Shown one piece after another: positions 8,046-15,526 of a DNA stretch of 26,232 bases (positions within the stretch are counted from its first letter, which is position 1; each line of letters begins with the position of its first letter). The stretch is from CADEDH01 sp047971245 (GTDB taxonomy: Bacteria; Actinomycetota; Acidimicrobiia; Acidimicrobiales; SZUA-35): positions 1 through 26,232 of the forward strand of contig JBKDZN010000197.1 in assembly GCA_047971245.1 (NCBI GenBank), written 5' to 3'. The position numbers and the translations under genes were made by a program. The notes beneath the pieces were generated by a model. That model was not told where the DNA came from. It did not search any database and saw nothing but the letters and a program-made list of their open reading frames with translations.

Positions 8046-9317
8046 GTGGCCTCCACCGCCCTGTCCCGATTCCGTATCTGCGATCTGACCGGCCAGTTGG
8101 CCGGGGCCGGGGCCACTCGCTGGTTGGCCACCTTCGGGGCCGAGGTGATCCGCATCGAGGACCCGGTGCGGCAGGGCCGGTGGGACATTCTCCGCGGCTC
8201 GCCCCCGTTCAAGGGGGAGCGCCGGGGAATCGAGCAGGGGTCGGGCTTCAACAACCACAATGTCGAGAAGCAGGGTGTCACGCTCAACCTGCGCACCGAC
8301 CGGGGCCGGGAACTGCTGGCCGAGCTGATCTCGGTCAGCGACGCCCTCACCGAGAACTTCGCCGCCGGGGTCATGGAGCGGATGGGTTTCGGGTACGACC
8401 GCCTCCAAGAGCTCCGACCGGACATCGTGTACGTCTCCAACTGCGGTTTCGGGCAGACCGGCCCGTACCGGTCGTTCAAGTCGTGGGGGCCGATCGCCCA
8501 GGCCGTCTCCGGGGTCACCCAGGCCTCCGGGCAGGCGGGGATGCCTCCGGCCGGGTGGGGCTACTCCTATCTCGACCACACCGGTGGCTACTACATGGCC
8601 ATCGCCATCCTGATGGCGTTGGTCCACCGTGACCGCACCGGCCGGGGTCAGTGGGTCGACCTGAGCTGCACCGAGGCGGGTGCCAACCTGCACGGGGCCG
8701 ACCTGCTCGACTGGTCGGTCAACGGCCGGGGGGCCCGATCGGAGGGCCGGCCCGACTCGAACCGGTCGAGCTCCCCGCTGATGGCGCCACACGGGGTCTA
8801 CGGCTGTGAGGGAGAGGACAACTGGGTGGCCATCGCCTGCCGGGACGACGACGACTTCGCCGCCCTGCGTGCCGTGGTCGGCCCCGATCTCACCGACGCC
8901 GGTCTGGCCGACCACCGGGCGGTGCTCGACGATCCCGCCCTCGCCGCCGCCGGGCGCCGCCTGGAGGATCAGGACCGGCTCGACGCCGCCCTGGCCGCGT
9001 GGACCGCGGGCCGGACCCGTTGGGACGTGGCCGAGCGCCTCACCGCGGCCGGCGTTCCGGCGGCCGCGGTGAACCGCCCCTCGGAACGGATCGACGGGGA
9101 CGCCAACACCTTCTCCTGGGGCCTGTGGCCGATGGTGGAGCATCCCGAGATGGGCGGGGTCCGGGTCGACGGCCAACCCGTGCACTTCTCCGGTACCGAC
9201 TGGGAGATCACCCGGGCCGCCCCCACCCTCGGTCAACACAACCGGGACGTGCTCGGCGGGATCCTGGGCCTGAGCGACGACGAGCTGGCCGAGCTGGCCG
9301 AGCAGGGAGTGATCTGA
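8046..9317 (+). CDS. Class III (CaiB/BaiF) CoA-transferase, catalytic-type subunit
   Basis: 423-residue family III CoA-transferase, moving CoA between carboxylic acids. The N-terminal part has RFRICDLTGQLAGAGATRWLATFGAEVIRIE, given here only as a family-like opening, and Asp177 in YLDHTGGYY occupies the place of the catalytic Asp that forms the mixed anhydride in formyl-CoA transferase (Asp169). It is followed by HRDRTGRGQWVDLS, the usual strand. The GTG start at 8046 has no clear ribosome binding site. The next gene begins two bases after this stop, so the two are probably one operon and may form a heteromer. Donor and acceptor acids are unknown. Confidence 0.87.
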   Translation: MASTALSRFRICDLTGQLAGAGATRWLATFGAEVIRIEDPVRQGRWDILRGSPPFKGERRGIEQGSGFNNHNVEKQGVTLNLRTDRGRELLAELISVSDALTENFAAGVMERMGFGYDRLQELRPDIVYVSNCGFGQTGPYRSFKSWGPIAQAVSGVTQASGQAGMPPAGWGYSYLDHTGGYYMAIAILMALVHRDRTGRGQWVDLSCTEAGANLHGADLLDWSVNGRGARSEGRPDSNRSSSPLMAPHGVYGCEGEDNWVAIACRDDDDFAALRAVVGPDLTDAGLADHRAVLDDPALAAAGRRLEDQDRLDAALAAWTAGRTRWDVAERLTAAGVPAAAVNRPSERIDGDANTFSWGLWPMVEHPEMGGVRVDGQPVHFSGTDWEITRAAPTLGQHNRDVLGGILGLSDDELAELAEQGVI

Positions 9318-9318
9318 G

Positions 9319-10668
9319 ATGACCGCGGACGACACCACCGCCACCCCCGACGCAGGAGCCGGCCCGACCCAGGGGGAACAGGGCCTGGTCGACCCGGCCT
9401 TCCTGCCCGTCACCCACCCGACCCCACCGCCCGTTGCCGCCCCCGGCCCGCTCGACGGCATCCGGGTGGTCGAGCTGGCTCACCCGTTCGGGGGGTTCGC
9501 GGGCAAGCTGCTCGCCGACGCGGGAGCCGACGTGATCGTGGTCGAACCACCCGGTGGGGCGGCCCAACGGACGCATGGCCCGTTCGCGGCCGGCCACGAA
9601 GGTGATCCGGACCACAGCCTGGCCTGGTGGGCCGACAACACCTCGAAACGCAGCCTGACCGCGGATCTGGCCACCGAGGACGGCCGGGCCCTGGTGTCCG
9701 GCCTGATCGAGCGGGTCGACGTGTTCCTGGAGTGCGAACCCCCGGGCCGTCTGGCCGAACTGGGTCTCGGCCCGGCCCGGAACCTGGCGGCCAACCCCCG
9801 GCTCATCCATGTCGCCATCACCCCGTTCGGACAGGACGCGGTGGCCGGCAGCGGTGAGGTCACCGACCTCACCCTTCTGGCCCGGGGTGGGCCGATGTGG
9901 TCGTGTGGCTACGACGACCACGCCCTGCCCCCGGTTCGGGGCCGCGGCAACCAGGGCATCCGGACCGCCGCCCATTTCGCGGTGATGTCGGTTCTCACCG
10001 GGATCCTGGCCCGGGACGCCCACGGCGGGCAGTTCATCGACGTCAACATGAACGCGGCCGCCAATGTCACCACCGAGTTCGCCACCTACACCTGGATGGC
10101 CGCCCAACAAACGGTGCAGCGCCAGACCGGGCGTCACGCCACCCCCAGCCCGTCGGAACCGACCCAGGTGCTCTGTGGCGACGGCCGCTATCTCAACACC
10201 GGGGTACCGCCCCGCAGCGGCCGCGAGTTCCAGGCCCTGCTCGACTGGCTCCGGGAACTCGGCCTCGACGAGGAGTTCGGCCTGGCCCCCCTGCTCGAGA
10301 TGGGGACCGGCTACGACCTCATCACCCTGGCCATGCTGGCCGAGGACGACCTGGCCGGAGAGATCTTCCAGTGCGGCCGGGAGGCCATGGCCTTCATCGC
10401 CGCCAACGTGAGCGCCCACGAGGCGTTCGTCGGGTTCCAGCAGCGGGGGGTGGCCTGCGGGGTGATCTGGTCGGCCGATGAGGTCATGCAGGACCCCCAT
10501 TTCGTGGAGCGGGGGTTCCCGACCCCGGTCCACCAGCCCCAGCTCGACCGGGACGTGTTGCACCCCGGTGCCCCGATCCGTTTCACGGCCAGCCCGATGG
10601 GGATACGGCACGCCGCCCCGTCGGCGGGTGCCCACACCGACGAGATCCGCAAGGAGCTCGGCCTGTAG
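9319..10668 (+). CDS. Class III (CaiB/BaiF) CoA-transferase homologue lacking the catalytic Asp
   Basis: 449 residues with an extra 40-residue Pro/Ala-rich N-terminus before the family opening (DGIRVVELAHPFGGFAGKLLAD). In the segment corresponding to the active-site Asp of family members the sequence is GRGNQGIRTAAHF, with no Asp where DYTAG is usual. This suggests a non-catalytic or structural subunit, as in two-gene members such as BbsEF, where one subunit carries activity. ATG 9319 is one base after the upstream TGA, and GGGAG at 9305-9309 lies in the end of that gene, so translation is probably coupled. Hairpin-poor downstream region leads into the ABC operon. Confidence 0.83.
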   Translation: MTADDTTATPDAGAGPTQGEQGLVDPAFLPVTHPTPPPVAAPGPLDGIRVVELAHPFGGFAGKLLADAGADVIVVEPPGGAAQRTHGPFAAGHEGDPDHSLAWWADNTSKRSLTADLATEDGRALVSGLIERVDVFLECEPPGRLAELGLGPARNLAANPRLIHVAITPFGQDAVAGSGEVTDLTLLARGGPMWSCGYDDHALPPVRGRGNQGIRTAAHFAVMSVLTGILARDAHGGQFIDVNMNAAANVTTEFATYTWMAAQQTVQRQTGRHATPSPSEPTQVLCGDGRYLNTGVPPRSGREFQALLDWLRELGLDEEFGLAPLLEMGTGYDLITLAMLAEDDLAGEIFQCGREAMAFIAANVSAHEAFVGFQQRGVACGVIWSADEVMQDPHFVERGFPTPVHQPQLDRDVLHPGAPIRFTASPMGIRHAAPSAGAHTDEIRKELGL

Positions 10669-10712
10669 GGGGGCCGGTGGCCCGGGGCCGCGCCGTGTCC
10701 CCCACCGATGGG

Positions 10713-10733
10713 GTCACCGGGGGGCATGGTGAC
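10713..10733. promoter_or_regulatory. Inverted repeat GTCACC-N9-GGTGAC before the ABC operon
   Basis: Perfect 6-bp half sites at 10713-10718 and 10728-10733, ending exactly where the TACCGT box begins. They would cover the spacer and -35 area, so a repressor bound here would block the promoter. The placement makes an operator plausible; the regulator is not known. Confidence 0.35.
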
Positions 10734-10739
10734 TACCGT
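10734..10739 (+). promoter_or_regulatory. -10-like box TACCGT, leaderless
   Basis: TACCGT sits seven bases before the ATG at 10747 and supports that codon over in-frame ATGs at 10708 and 10726. Confidence 0.5.
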
Positions 10740-10746
10740 CGCCGGA

Positions 10747-11694
10747 ATGGTTGGAGCGCCCGACGATCCCGTCGCGCTGGTGCGCGCCCGGGGGCTGAGG
10801 AAGACCTTCGGGGACTTCGTGGCCGTGGATGGCATCGATTTCGAGGTCCGTCCCGGCGAGGTCTTCGGCTTCCTGGGCCCGAACGGGGCCGGGAAGTCGT
10901 CGACCATGCGCATGATCGGGTGTGTCTCACCGGCGACCGGCGGTGAGCTGGAGGTGCTGGGCCTCCGGCCCGCCGCCGACGGCCCGGCGATCCGGTCCCG
11001 ACTCGGCGTGGTGGCCCAGGAGGACAACCTCGACATCGACCTGTCGGTGTGGGACAACTTCATGGTCTACGGCCGCTACTTCGGCCTTCCCCGACCGGTG
11101 CTGCGGGAACGGGCCGAAGCGCTGCTCGAGTTCGCCCGCCTGACCGATCGCCGTGACGACAAGGTCGATCCCCTGTCCGGCGGGATGAAACGGCGGCTCA
11201 CCATCGCCCGTGCCCTGATCAACGAACCCGACCTCGTCCTGCTCGACGAGCCCACCACCGGCCTCGACCCCCAGGCCCGGCACCTGCTGTGGGACCGGCT
11301 GTACGGGCTCAAGCGGGAGGGGGTCACCCTCATCATCACCACCCACTACATGGACGAGGCCGAGCAGTTGTGCGACCGGTTGGTGGTCATGGACCGGGGC
11401 CGGATCGTGGACGAGGGGTCGCCCCGGGACCTGATCAGGCGCCATGTCACCCCCGAGGTGGTGGAGTTGCGGTTCGCCGACGCCGAGGATCGGGCAAAGG
11501 CCGTCCCGGTGGTGGTCGAACTGGCGGAACGGTACGAGGAACTGGCCGACCGGCTGCTCCTGTACACCAGCGACGGTGACGCCACCGAGCGCCGGTTGCA
11601 CGACCGCGGGATCGTGGCCCTGACCACCCTGACCCGCCGGGCGTCTCTGGAGGACGTGTTCCTCGCCCTGACCGGCCGGGTCCTGGACGAATGA
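10747..11694 (+). CDS. ABC transporter ATP-binding protein (NodI/DrrA type)
   Basis: 315-residue ATPase of an ABC-2 exporter. Walker A GPNGAGKS (44-51), Q-loop VVAQEDNLD (about 88-96), signature LSGGMKRR (143-150), Walker B LVLLDEPTTGLD (163-174) and the switch His in ITTHYMDEAEQ are all intact. The C-terminal 90 residues form the extra domain typical of the NodI/DrrA group, ending with a SLEDVFLALTG stretch. It powers the two permeases encoded next, overlapping the first by four bases (ATGA). Export of a lipid-linked saccharide, glycolipid or small toxic molecule is the family norm; the cargo here is unknown. Start 10747 follows the TACCGT box. Confidence 0.9.
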   Translation: MVGAPDDPVALVRARGLRKTFGDFVAVDGIDFEVRPGEVFGFLGPNGAGKSSTMRMIGCVSPATGGELEVLGLRPAADGPAIRSRLGVVAQEDNLDIDLSVWDNFMVYGRYFGLPRPVLRERAEALLEFARLTDRRDDKVDPLSGGMKRRLTIARALINEPDLVLLDEPTTGLDPQARHLLWDRLYGLKREGVTLIITTHYMDEAEQLCDRLVVMDRGRIVDEGSPRDLIRRHVTPEVVELRFADAEDRAKAVPVVVELAERYEELADRLLLYTSDGDATERRLHDRGIVALTTLTRRASLEDVFLALTGRVLDE

Positions 11695-12482
11695 GGCCGC
11701 GGGCCGCCCCCCGGCGGGTCAGCCCCCTGGTGCTCCGGGTCCTCGAGCGGGAACTGCTGCTCTACCGCCGGACCTGGCGGGGCACTGCCACCTCGGTGTT
11801 CCTCCAACCGGCGCTCTACCTGCTCGCCCTGGGCGTCGGTCTCGGGGGCCTGGTCGCCGACGTGGGCGGTGGTTGGGAGGGCAGCTACCTCGGGTTCGTG
11901 GCGCCCGGCGTCCTGGCCGCGATGACCATGCTGGGCTCGGCCGGGGATTCCCTGTGGGGGGTAATGGGGGCGACCAAATGGCTCGGGGTCTACCGGTCGA
12001 TGGTGAACACCCCCATCGTGCCGGGGGATCTCTTCGCCGGCCGCGTGCTGTACGTCGGGGTGCGGGCCACGGCCGGTGCGGTGGTGTTCGTCGCCCTGAC
12101 CGCGGTGGTGGGCGGGACGACGTCCTGGCTGGCCCCCTTCGCCGTGGTGCCGGCGGCGCTGATGGCCATGACGTCGTCGGCCTGGCTGTCGGCCTATTCG
12201 GTGCGGCAGGACGACGATTCGACCTTCCCCCTGATCCTCCGCCTCGGGGTGCTCCCCCTGTTCATGTTCTCCGGCACCTTCTTCCCCGTCCAGCAGCTCC
12301 CCCCAGCCGTCCAGCCCCTGGTCTGGTTGTCACCCCTGTGGCACGCGGTCGAACCGGCCCGGGACCTGATGTCGGGCACCGTCACCGGGGTCACGGGACT
12401 GCACCTGGCGGTCCTGATCGTCCTACTCGCCGCCTCGGTGCCCGTCGGTGCCCGGGGCTTCGCCGACCGGCTCACCCCGTGA
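11691..12482 (+). CDS. ABC-2 type permease (NodJ/DrrB-like), first subunit
   Basis: 263-residue inner-membrane protein with about six hydrophobic helices. The cytosolic N-terminus (VLRVLERELLLYRRTWRGT) leads into helix one (SVFLQPALYLLALGVGLGG), and a LPLFMFSGTFFPVQQLPP segment is the characteristic ABC-2 loop before the last helices. It overlaps the ATPase gene by ATGA and the next permease gene by GTGA, so all three are translationally coupled. It should pair with the following permease as a heterodimer. Confidence 0.88.
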   Translation: MRPRAAPRRVSPLVLRVLERELLLYRRTWRGTATSVFLQPALYLLALGVGLGGLVADVGGGWEGSYLGFVAPGVLAAMTMLGSAGDSLWGVMGATKWLGVYRSMVNTPIVPGDLFAGRVLYVGVRATAGAVVFVALTAVVGGTTSWLAPFAVVPAALMAMTSSAWLSAYSVRQDDDSTFPLILRLGVLPLFMFSGTFFPVQQLPPAVQPLVWLSPLWHAVEPARDLMSGTVTGVTGLHLAVLIVLLAASVPVGARGFADRLTP

Positions 12483-13258
12483 TCGCGGGCGGTTCGTCGC
12501 GGACCCGGTTCCTGCGGCTCACCGAACGGAACGTCGTCGGCTACGCCCGGGCGTGGCCGATCCTCGTCACCGGGGTGCTGGAACCGTTCCTGTACCTGTT
12601 GTCGATCGGGTTCGGGGTCGGGGCCCTGGTCGGTGACGTCGACTACCGGGGCCGACCGATCCCGTACCCGGTGTTCGTCGGCGCCGGGATGCTCGCCACT
12701 GCAGCCATGAACAGCGCCGTGTTCGACACCACCCTCAACTTCTTCCTCCGGTTGAAACACGCCCGGCTGTACGACGCCGTCCTGGCCACCCCACTCGAGC
12801 CCCGGGACGTGGCCGCCGGCGAGGTGACGTGGAGCCTGCTGCGGAGCGCCCTGTACTCGGCGGCGTTCCTGGTCGCCATGGGGTTGCTCGGTTTGATCCA
12901 GTCGTGGTGGGCGGTGGCCGCGTTCCCGGCCACGGTCCTGCTCGGGGTGGCGTTCGCCTCGGCCGGACTGGCTGCGGGCACGTTCATCCGGTCGGTCCAC
13001 GACTTCGAGTACATCAACCTGGTCATCGCCCCGCTGTTCCTGCTGTCGGCCACCGTCTTCCCCCTCGCCGAGTACCCGGGATGGCTGGCCGCCGTCATCA
13101 GCGTCACCCCGCTGTACCAGGGGGTGGCCCTCAACCGGGCCTGCATCACCGGCGAACTGCACCTCGGGCTGGTGGGCCATGTCGCCTACCTGCTGGTCAT
13201 GGTGGTGGTCGGGCTCACGGTTGCCTCGCGCCGTATCGACCGCCTGCTCCGCTGCTGA
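12479..13258 (+). CDS. ABC-2 type permease (NodJ/DrrB-like), second subunit
   Basis: 259-residue paralogue of the preceding permease, with the same order: cytosolic start (RLTERNVVGYARAWPILVTG), about six hydrophobic helices, and LFLLSATVFPLAEYP at the conserved ABC-2 position. The GTG start at 12479 overlaps the previous stop (GTGA), which fixes the start. The loop after helix one includes YRGRPIPYPVFVGAGM, typical of lipooligosaccharide-type NodJ proteins. Last gene of the exporter operon; the following 60 bases hold the promoter box of the stress-like gene. Confidence 0.88.
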   Translation: MIAGGSSRTRFLRLTERNVVGYARAWPILVTGVLEPFLYLLSIGFGVGALVGDVDYRGRPIPYPVFVGAGMLATAAMNSAVFDTTLNFFLRLKHARLYDAVLATPLEPRDVAAGEVTWSLLRSALYSAAFLVAMGLLGLIQSWWAVAAFPATVLLGVAFASAGLAAGTFIRSVHDFEYINLVIAPLFLLSATVFPLAEYPGWLAAVISVTPLYQGVALNRACITGELHLGLVGHVAYLLVMVVVGLTVASRRIDRLLRC

Positions 13259-13305
13259 CGGTTCCACCCCGGGCCGTTCCGCTCTCGCCGCTACGGGGGT
13301 CCGAG

Positions 13306-13311
13306 TACAGT
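13306..13311 (+). promoter_or_regulatory. -10-like box TACAGT, leaderless
   Basis: TACAGT, seven bases before the ATG at 13319, with no ribosome binding site between. It allows this gene its own transcript apart from the exporter operon. Confidence 0.55.
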
Positions 13312-13318
13312 TCGGCCC

Positions 13319-13834
13319 ATGGCTGATGCTTCCCCCTTGTCGCCCGACGTCCTGCAGGCCCTGGCCGGATCCAAGGTGATCCTGGCGCCCACCGACGCCG
13401 GCCAGGAGGACAATTTCGTGTACACCCGGGAGGCCGCCGCCCGCCTGGCCGCGGCGCTGAACGCCGAACTGGTGCTGTACGACCGTTCCGCCGCCACCTG
13501 GGGCGACACCCCGCACCAGGAACAAGCGTGTGACGCGGCTCGGGCCGAGGAGCTCGGCCACGACGAACTCGTCGAACAGTTCGCGGCCATGGAGCGGCTC
13601 GGGGCCCACCAGGTGCGGGCCTATCTGGCCAGCATGCCCACCTGGGACGGGGTCGAGAACGCCCTGCGGGACACCGGGGCCGACGTGATCGTCACTCCCA
13701 CCGAGCTCGACCACCCCAAGTTCACCGACCGGTTCACCATCCCCGGTGGTGACCTGGTCGGTCGGCTCCGCAGCTACGAAGGCCCGGTCAAGATCGTGGT
13801 GGCCGAGCCCGACGGCTCGGTTGCGGTGGTCTGA
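13319..13834 (+). CDS. Universal-stress-like alpha/beta protein
   Basis: 171 residues, soluble, with an alternating alpha/beta layout: strand KVILAPTDAG, helix EAAARLAAALNAEL, strand VLYDRS, then TGADVIVTPTEL and a final strand PVKIVVAE. This order matches the HUP/universal stress fold, but the usual ATP loop (G-x2-G-x9-G-S/T) is not clear; GGDLVGRLRSYEGPVKIVV holds its place. A nucleotide-free USP relative is the best guess. It converges on the amidohydrolase gene with a 9-bp hairpin shared between them. Confidence 0.6.
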   Translation: MADASPLSPDVLQALAGSKVILAPTDAGQEDNFVYTREAAARLAAALNAELVLYDRSAATWGDTPHQEQACDAARAEELGHDELVEQFAAMERLGAHQVRAYLASMPTWDGVENALRDTGADVIVTPTELDHPKFTDRFTIPGGDLVGRLRSYEGPVKIVVAEPDGSVAVV

Positions 13835-13849
13835 ACAGCCCCGCAACCG
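13818..13849. terminator. Bidirectional hairpin over a stop codon
   Basis: CGGTTGCGG (13818-13826) pairs perfectly with CCGCAACCG (13841-13849); the 14-base loop contains the stop codon of the stress-like gene. It separates that gene from the opposing amidohydrolase gene ending at 13857. Confidence 0.6.
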
Positions 13850-13856
13850 GCCGTGG

Positions 13857-15026
13857 TCAGGCGAACTGGTCCTGGAGCCCGTAGAGCTCGATGACGTTGC
13901 CCCCAAGGATCCGGGCCCGGGCGTCATCGGAGAGGTTCGCGGTCTGGGTGGCCAGCATGCCCTGGCTGTAGGGCCAGGTGGAGTCGCTGTGGGGATAGTC
14001 GTTGGCCCATAGCAGGCGGTCGATGGGGATGAGACCGGCCTCGGCCATCCGGAACGCCGACCAGTCGTCCTGGAAGGTGAGCGAGACATGGTCGGCCAGG
14101 TACTCGCTCGGCTTGCGTTGCAGGGTTGCCCCACCCTTGAGCCAGTTGCGGTGCCGGTTGTAGGCGTGATCCATCCGGTAGGCGTAGTGCGGGTACCAGC
14201 CGGCATCGGCCTCCACGCAGACGAGTTGGAGCTCCGGGACCCGATCGAAGACGCCGCCGAACACAAACGTGCCGATGAGGTCCTGGTTGCCCCGGATGAT
14301 GGAGAGGAAGCTGTTGAGTTTCGGGCCCCGGGGACGGTAGTCCCGGCCGGTCAGGATGTGGAACGACAGGACCAGACCGAGATCGATGGCAGCGCGGTAG
14401 AACTCGTCCCAGGCCGGGTCGTCGTAGTCGGGGCCGTCGTCGGTGGCCGGGCCCGGCGTGCCGGGCAGCATGACGCCGCGGAGACCGGCGGCGGCGATCG
14501 CCTCGAGATCGGCGATCCCTTCGTCGGGGGTCCGGAGCGCGGATTGCCCGCAGCCGAACAACCGTTCCGGTGCGGCCGAGCAGTACTCGGCGATCCAGCG
14601 GTTGTAGGCGTCGAACATGGCCTTCTTGAGGTCGAGGTCGGGGTGGTTGCACAACAACATGCCCACCGACGGGTAGAGCACCTCGCCGTCGAGTCCATCG
14701 GCCTTCTGGGCCTCCACCCGGAACTGGGGGTCCCAACCGGCCCGGTGGAGTTCGGAGAACGGCACCCCCTTCATGGCCAGCTGGTCGGATTCCTTCCCCG
14801 CCGCGGAGTGCAGACCGAGGTGGATGACGCTGCGCATGCCGGGGATGTGATAGGCGGCACCTTCGCCCGGTTCGTCGGTGCAGAACGGGGCCCGGTCGCG
14901 GAACGCCGGGTCGATCCGATCGATGTAGGTGTCGGGCGGTTCGGTGATGTGGGAGTCGGCCGAGATGATGGGCGAGTCGATGACCCGGGGCGCACTGCTG
15001 ATGCGATCGTCGGTGGTGAGAGCCAT
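13857..15026 (-). CDS. Amidohydrolase family 2 metal-dependent hydrolase/decarboxylase
   Basis: 389 residues with the TIM-barrel layout of the ACMSD-like amidohydrolases. The first metal motif is ADSHITEP (23-30), a D-S-H form of the usual D-x-H; a SFHI strand and WANDYPHSDSTWP near residue 340 give the remaining His and Asp ligands. Such enzymes cleave C-C or C-N bonds, often decarboxylating aromatic acids, and actinobacteria keep many uncharacterised copies beside acyl-CoA genes. ATG 15026 is preceded by TAGCGT; longer in-frame extensions upstream overlap the SnoaL-like gene and look non-coding. Substrate unknown. Confidence 0.87.
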   Translation of the reverse strand: MALTTDDRISSAPRVIDSPIISADSHITEPPDTYIDRIDPAFRDRAPFCTDEPGEGAAYHIPGMRSVIHLGLHSAAGKESDQLAMKGVPFSELHRAGWDPQFRVEAQKADGLDGEVLYPSVGMLLCNHPDLDLKKAMFDAYNRWIAEYCSAAPERLFGCGQSALRTPDEGIADLEAIAAAGLRGVMLPGTPGPATDDGPDYDDPAWDEFYRAAIDLGLVLSFHILTGRDYRPRGPKLNSFLSIIRGNQDLIGTFVFGGVFDRVPELQLVCVEADAGWYPHYAYRMDHAYNRHRNWLKGGATLQRKPSEYLADHVSLTFQDDWSAFRMAEAGLIPIDRLLWANDYPHSDSTWPYSQGMLATQTANLSDDARARILGGNVIELYGLQDQFA

Positions 15027-15031
15027 GCCCA

Positions 15032-15037
15032 ACGCTA
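15032..15037 (-). promoter_or_regulatory. -10-like box TAGCGT
   Basis: On the minus strand TAGCGT lies five bases before the ATG of the amidohydrolase gene, the shortest spacing among the boxes of this kind. Confidence 0.4.
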
Positions 15038-15086
15038 GGCGAGCGCTCGACACGGGTGACAACCGGCATGCCACCATGGACCCACG

Positions 15087-15482
15087 ATGAGCACTCCCAC
15101 CGAGCATGTTCCCACCGATCAGGGCGCCCTCGAAGCCAACAGCCGGTTCTACGAGGCGCTGGAACGGGGGGATCTCACGGCCATGGTCGCTCTGTGGGCC
15201 CACAGCGACGACGTCCTGTGTGCCCATCCGGGCCGGCAACCCCTCCGGGGATGGGACCGGGTGGGGGCCTCGTGGCAGGCCATCTTCGCCAACGGGGGCA
15301 ACCCGCAGGTCATCGTCACCGACGAGTGCCTCACCCGGCACGGGCCGGTGGCGTGGATCACCCTCACCGAGAACCTGCTGTCGGGAGGTCAGGCGGGCGC
15401 GGCCACCGCCCTCAACCTGTTCGTCCATTCCGTCGACGGTTGGCACATGGTCGGCCACCACGCCGCACCGGTACTGCTCTGA
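15087..15482 (+). CDS. SnoaL-like/NTF2-fold protein
   Basis: 131 residues of the NTF2-like superfamily: a helical start (ALEANSRFYEALERGDLTAM), DDVLCAHPGRQPLRGWDRV where the cone opens, and strands ending DGWHMVGHHAAPV, a classic SnoaL_3/DUF4440 ending. Such small proteins act as isomerases, dehydratases or ligand binders. Divergent from the amidohydrolase with a 60-base gap; no clear box precedes this ATG. Its stop codon coincides with the apparent break in the truncated gene on the other strand. Confidence 0.8.
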   Translation: MSTPTEHVPTDQGALEANSRFYEALERGDLTAMVALWAHSDDVLCAHPGRQPLRGWDRVGASWQAIFANGGNPQVIVTDECLTRHGPVAWITLTENLLSGGQAGAATALNLFVHSVDGWHMVGHHAAPVLL

Positions 15483-15526
15483 GGTTCAGACGGTCCGTCA
15501 GCGAGGAAGACGGCGCGTATCGTCAT
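15389..15526 (-). pseudogene. Truncated second gene of the AAA ATPase operon
   Basis: An ATG overlapping the ATPase stop (ATGA, 15526-15523) opens a 45-codon frame starting MTIRAVFLADGPSE. A hydrophobic strand followed at once by an acidic residue and Gly resembles the opening of Toprim-like or DUF4276-type partners often encoded after OLD/RecF-like ATPases. After about 14 codons the frame runs antisense through the SnoaL-like gene, whose stop (15480-15482) marks the change, and ends at 15389 with no sign of coding. It looks like the first codons of a coupled partner gene whose remainder was deleted. The family guess rests on a very short stretch. Confidence 0.45.

Noticed and set aside
12194..14266. 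690-residue open frame on the minus strand
   Set aside because: It runs across the permeases, the stress-like gene and part of the amidohydrolase with no family-like sequence.
15487..15500. Hairpin GACGG-T-CCGTC
   Set aside because: The loop would be a single base; it is not a realistic structure.
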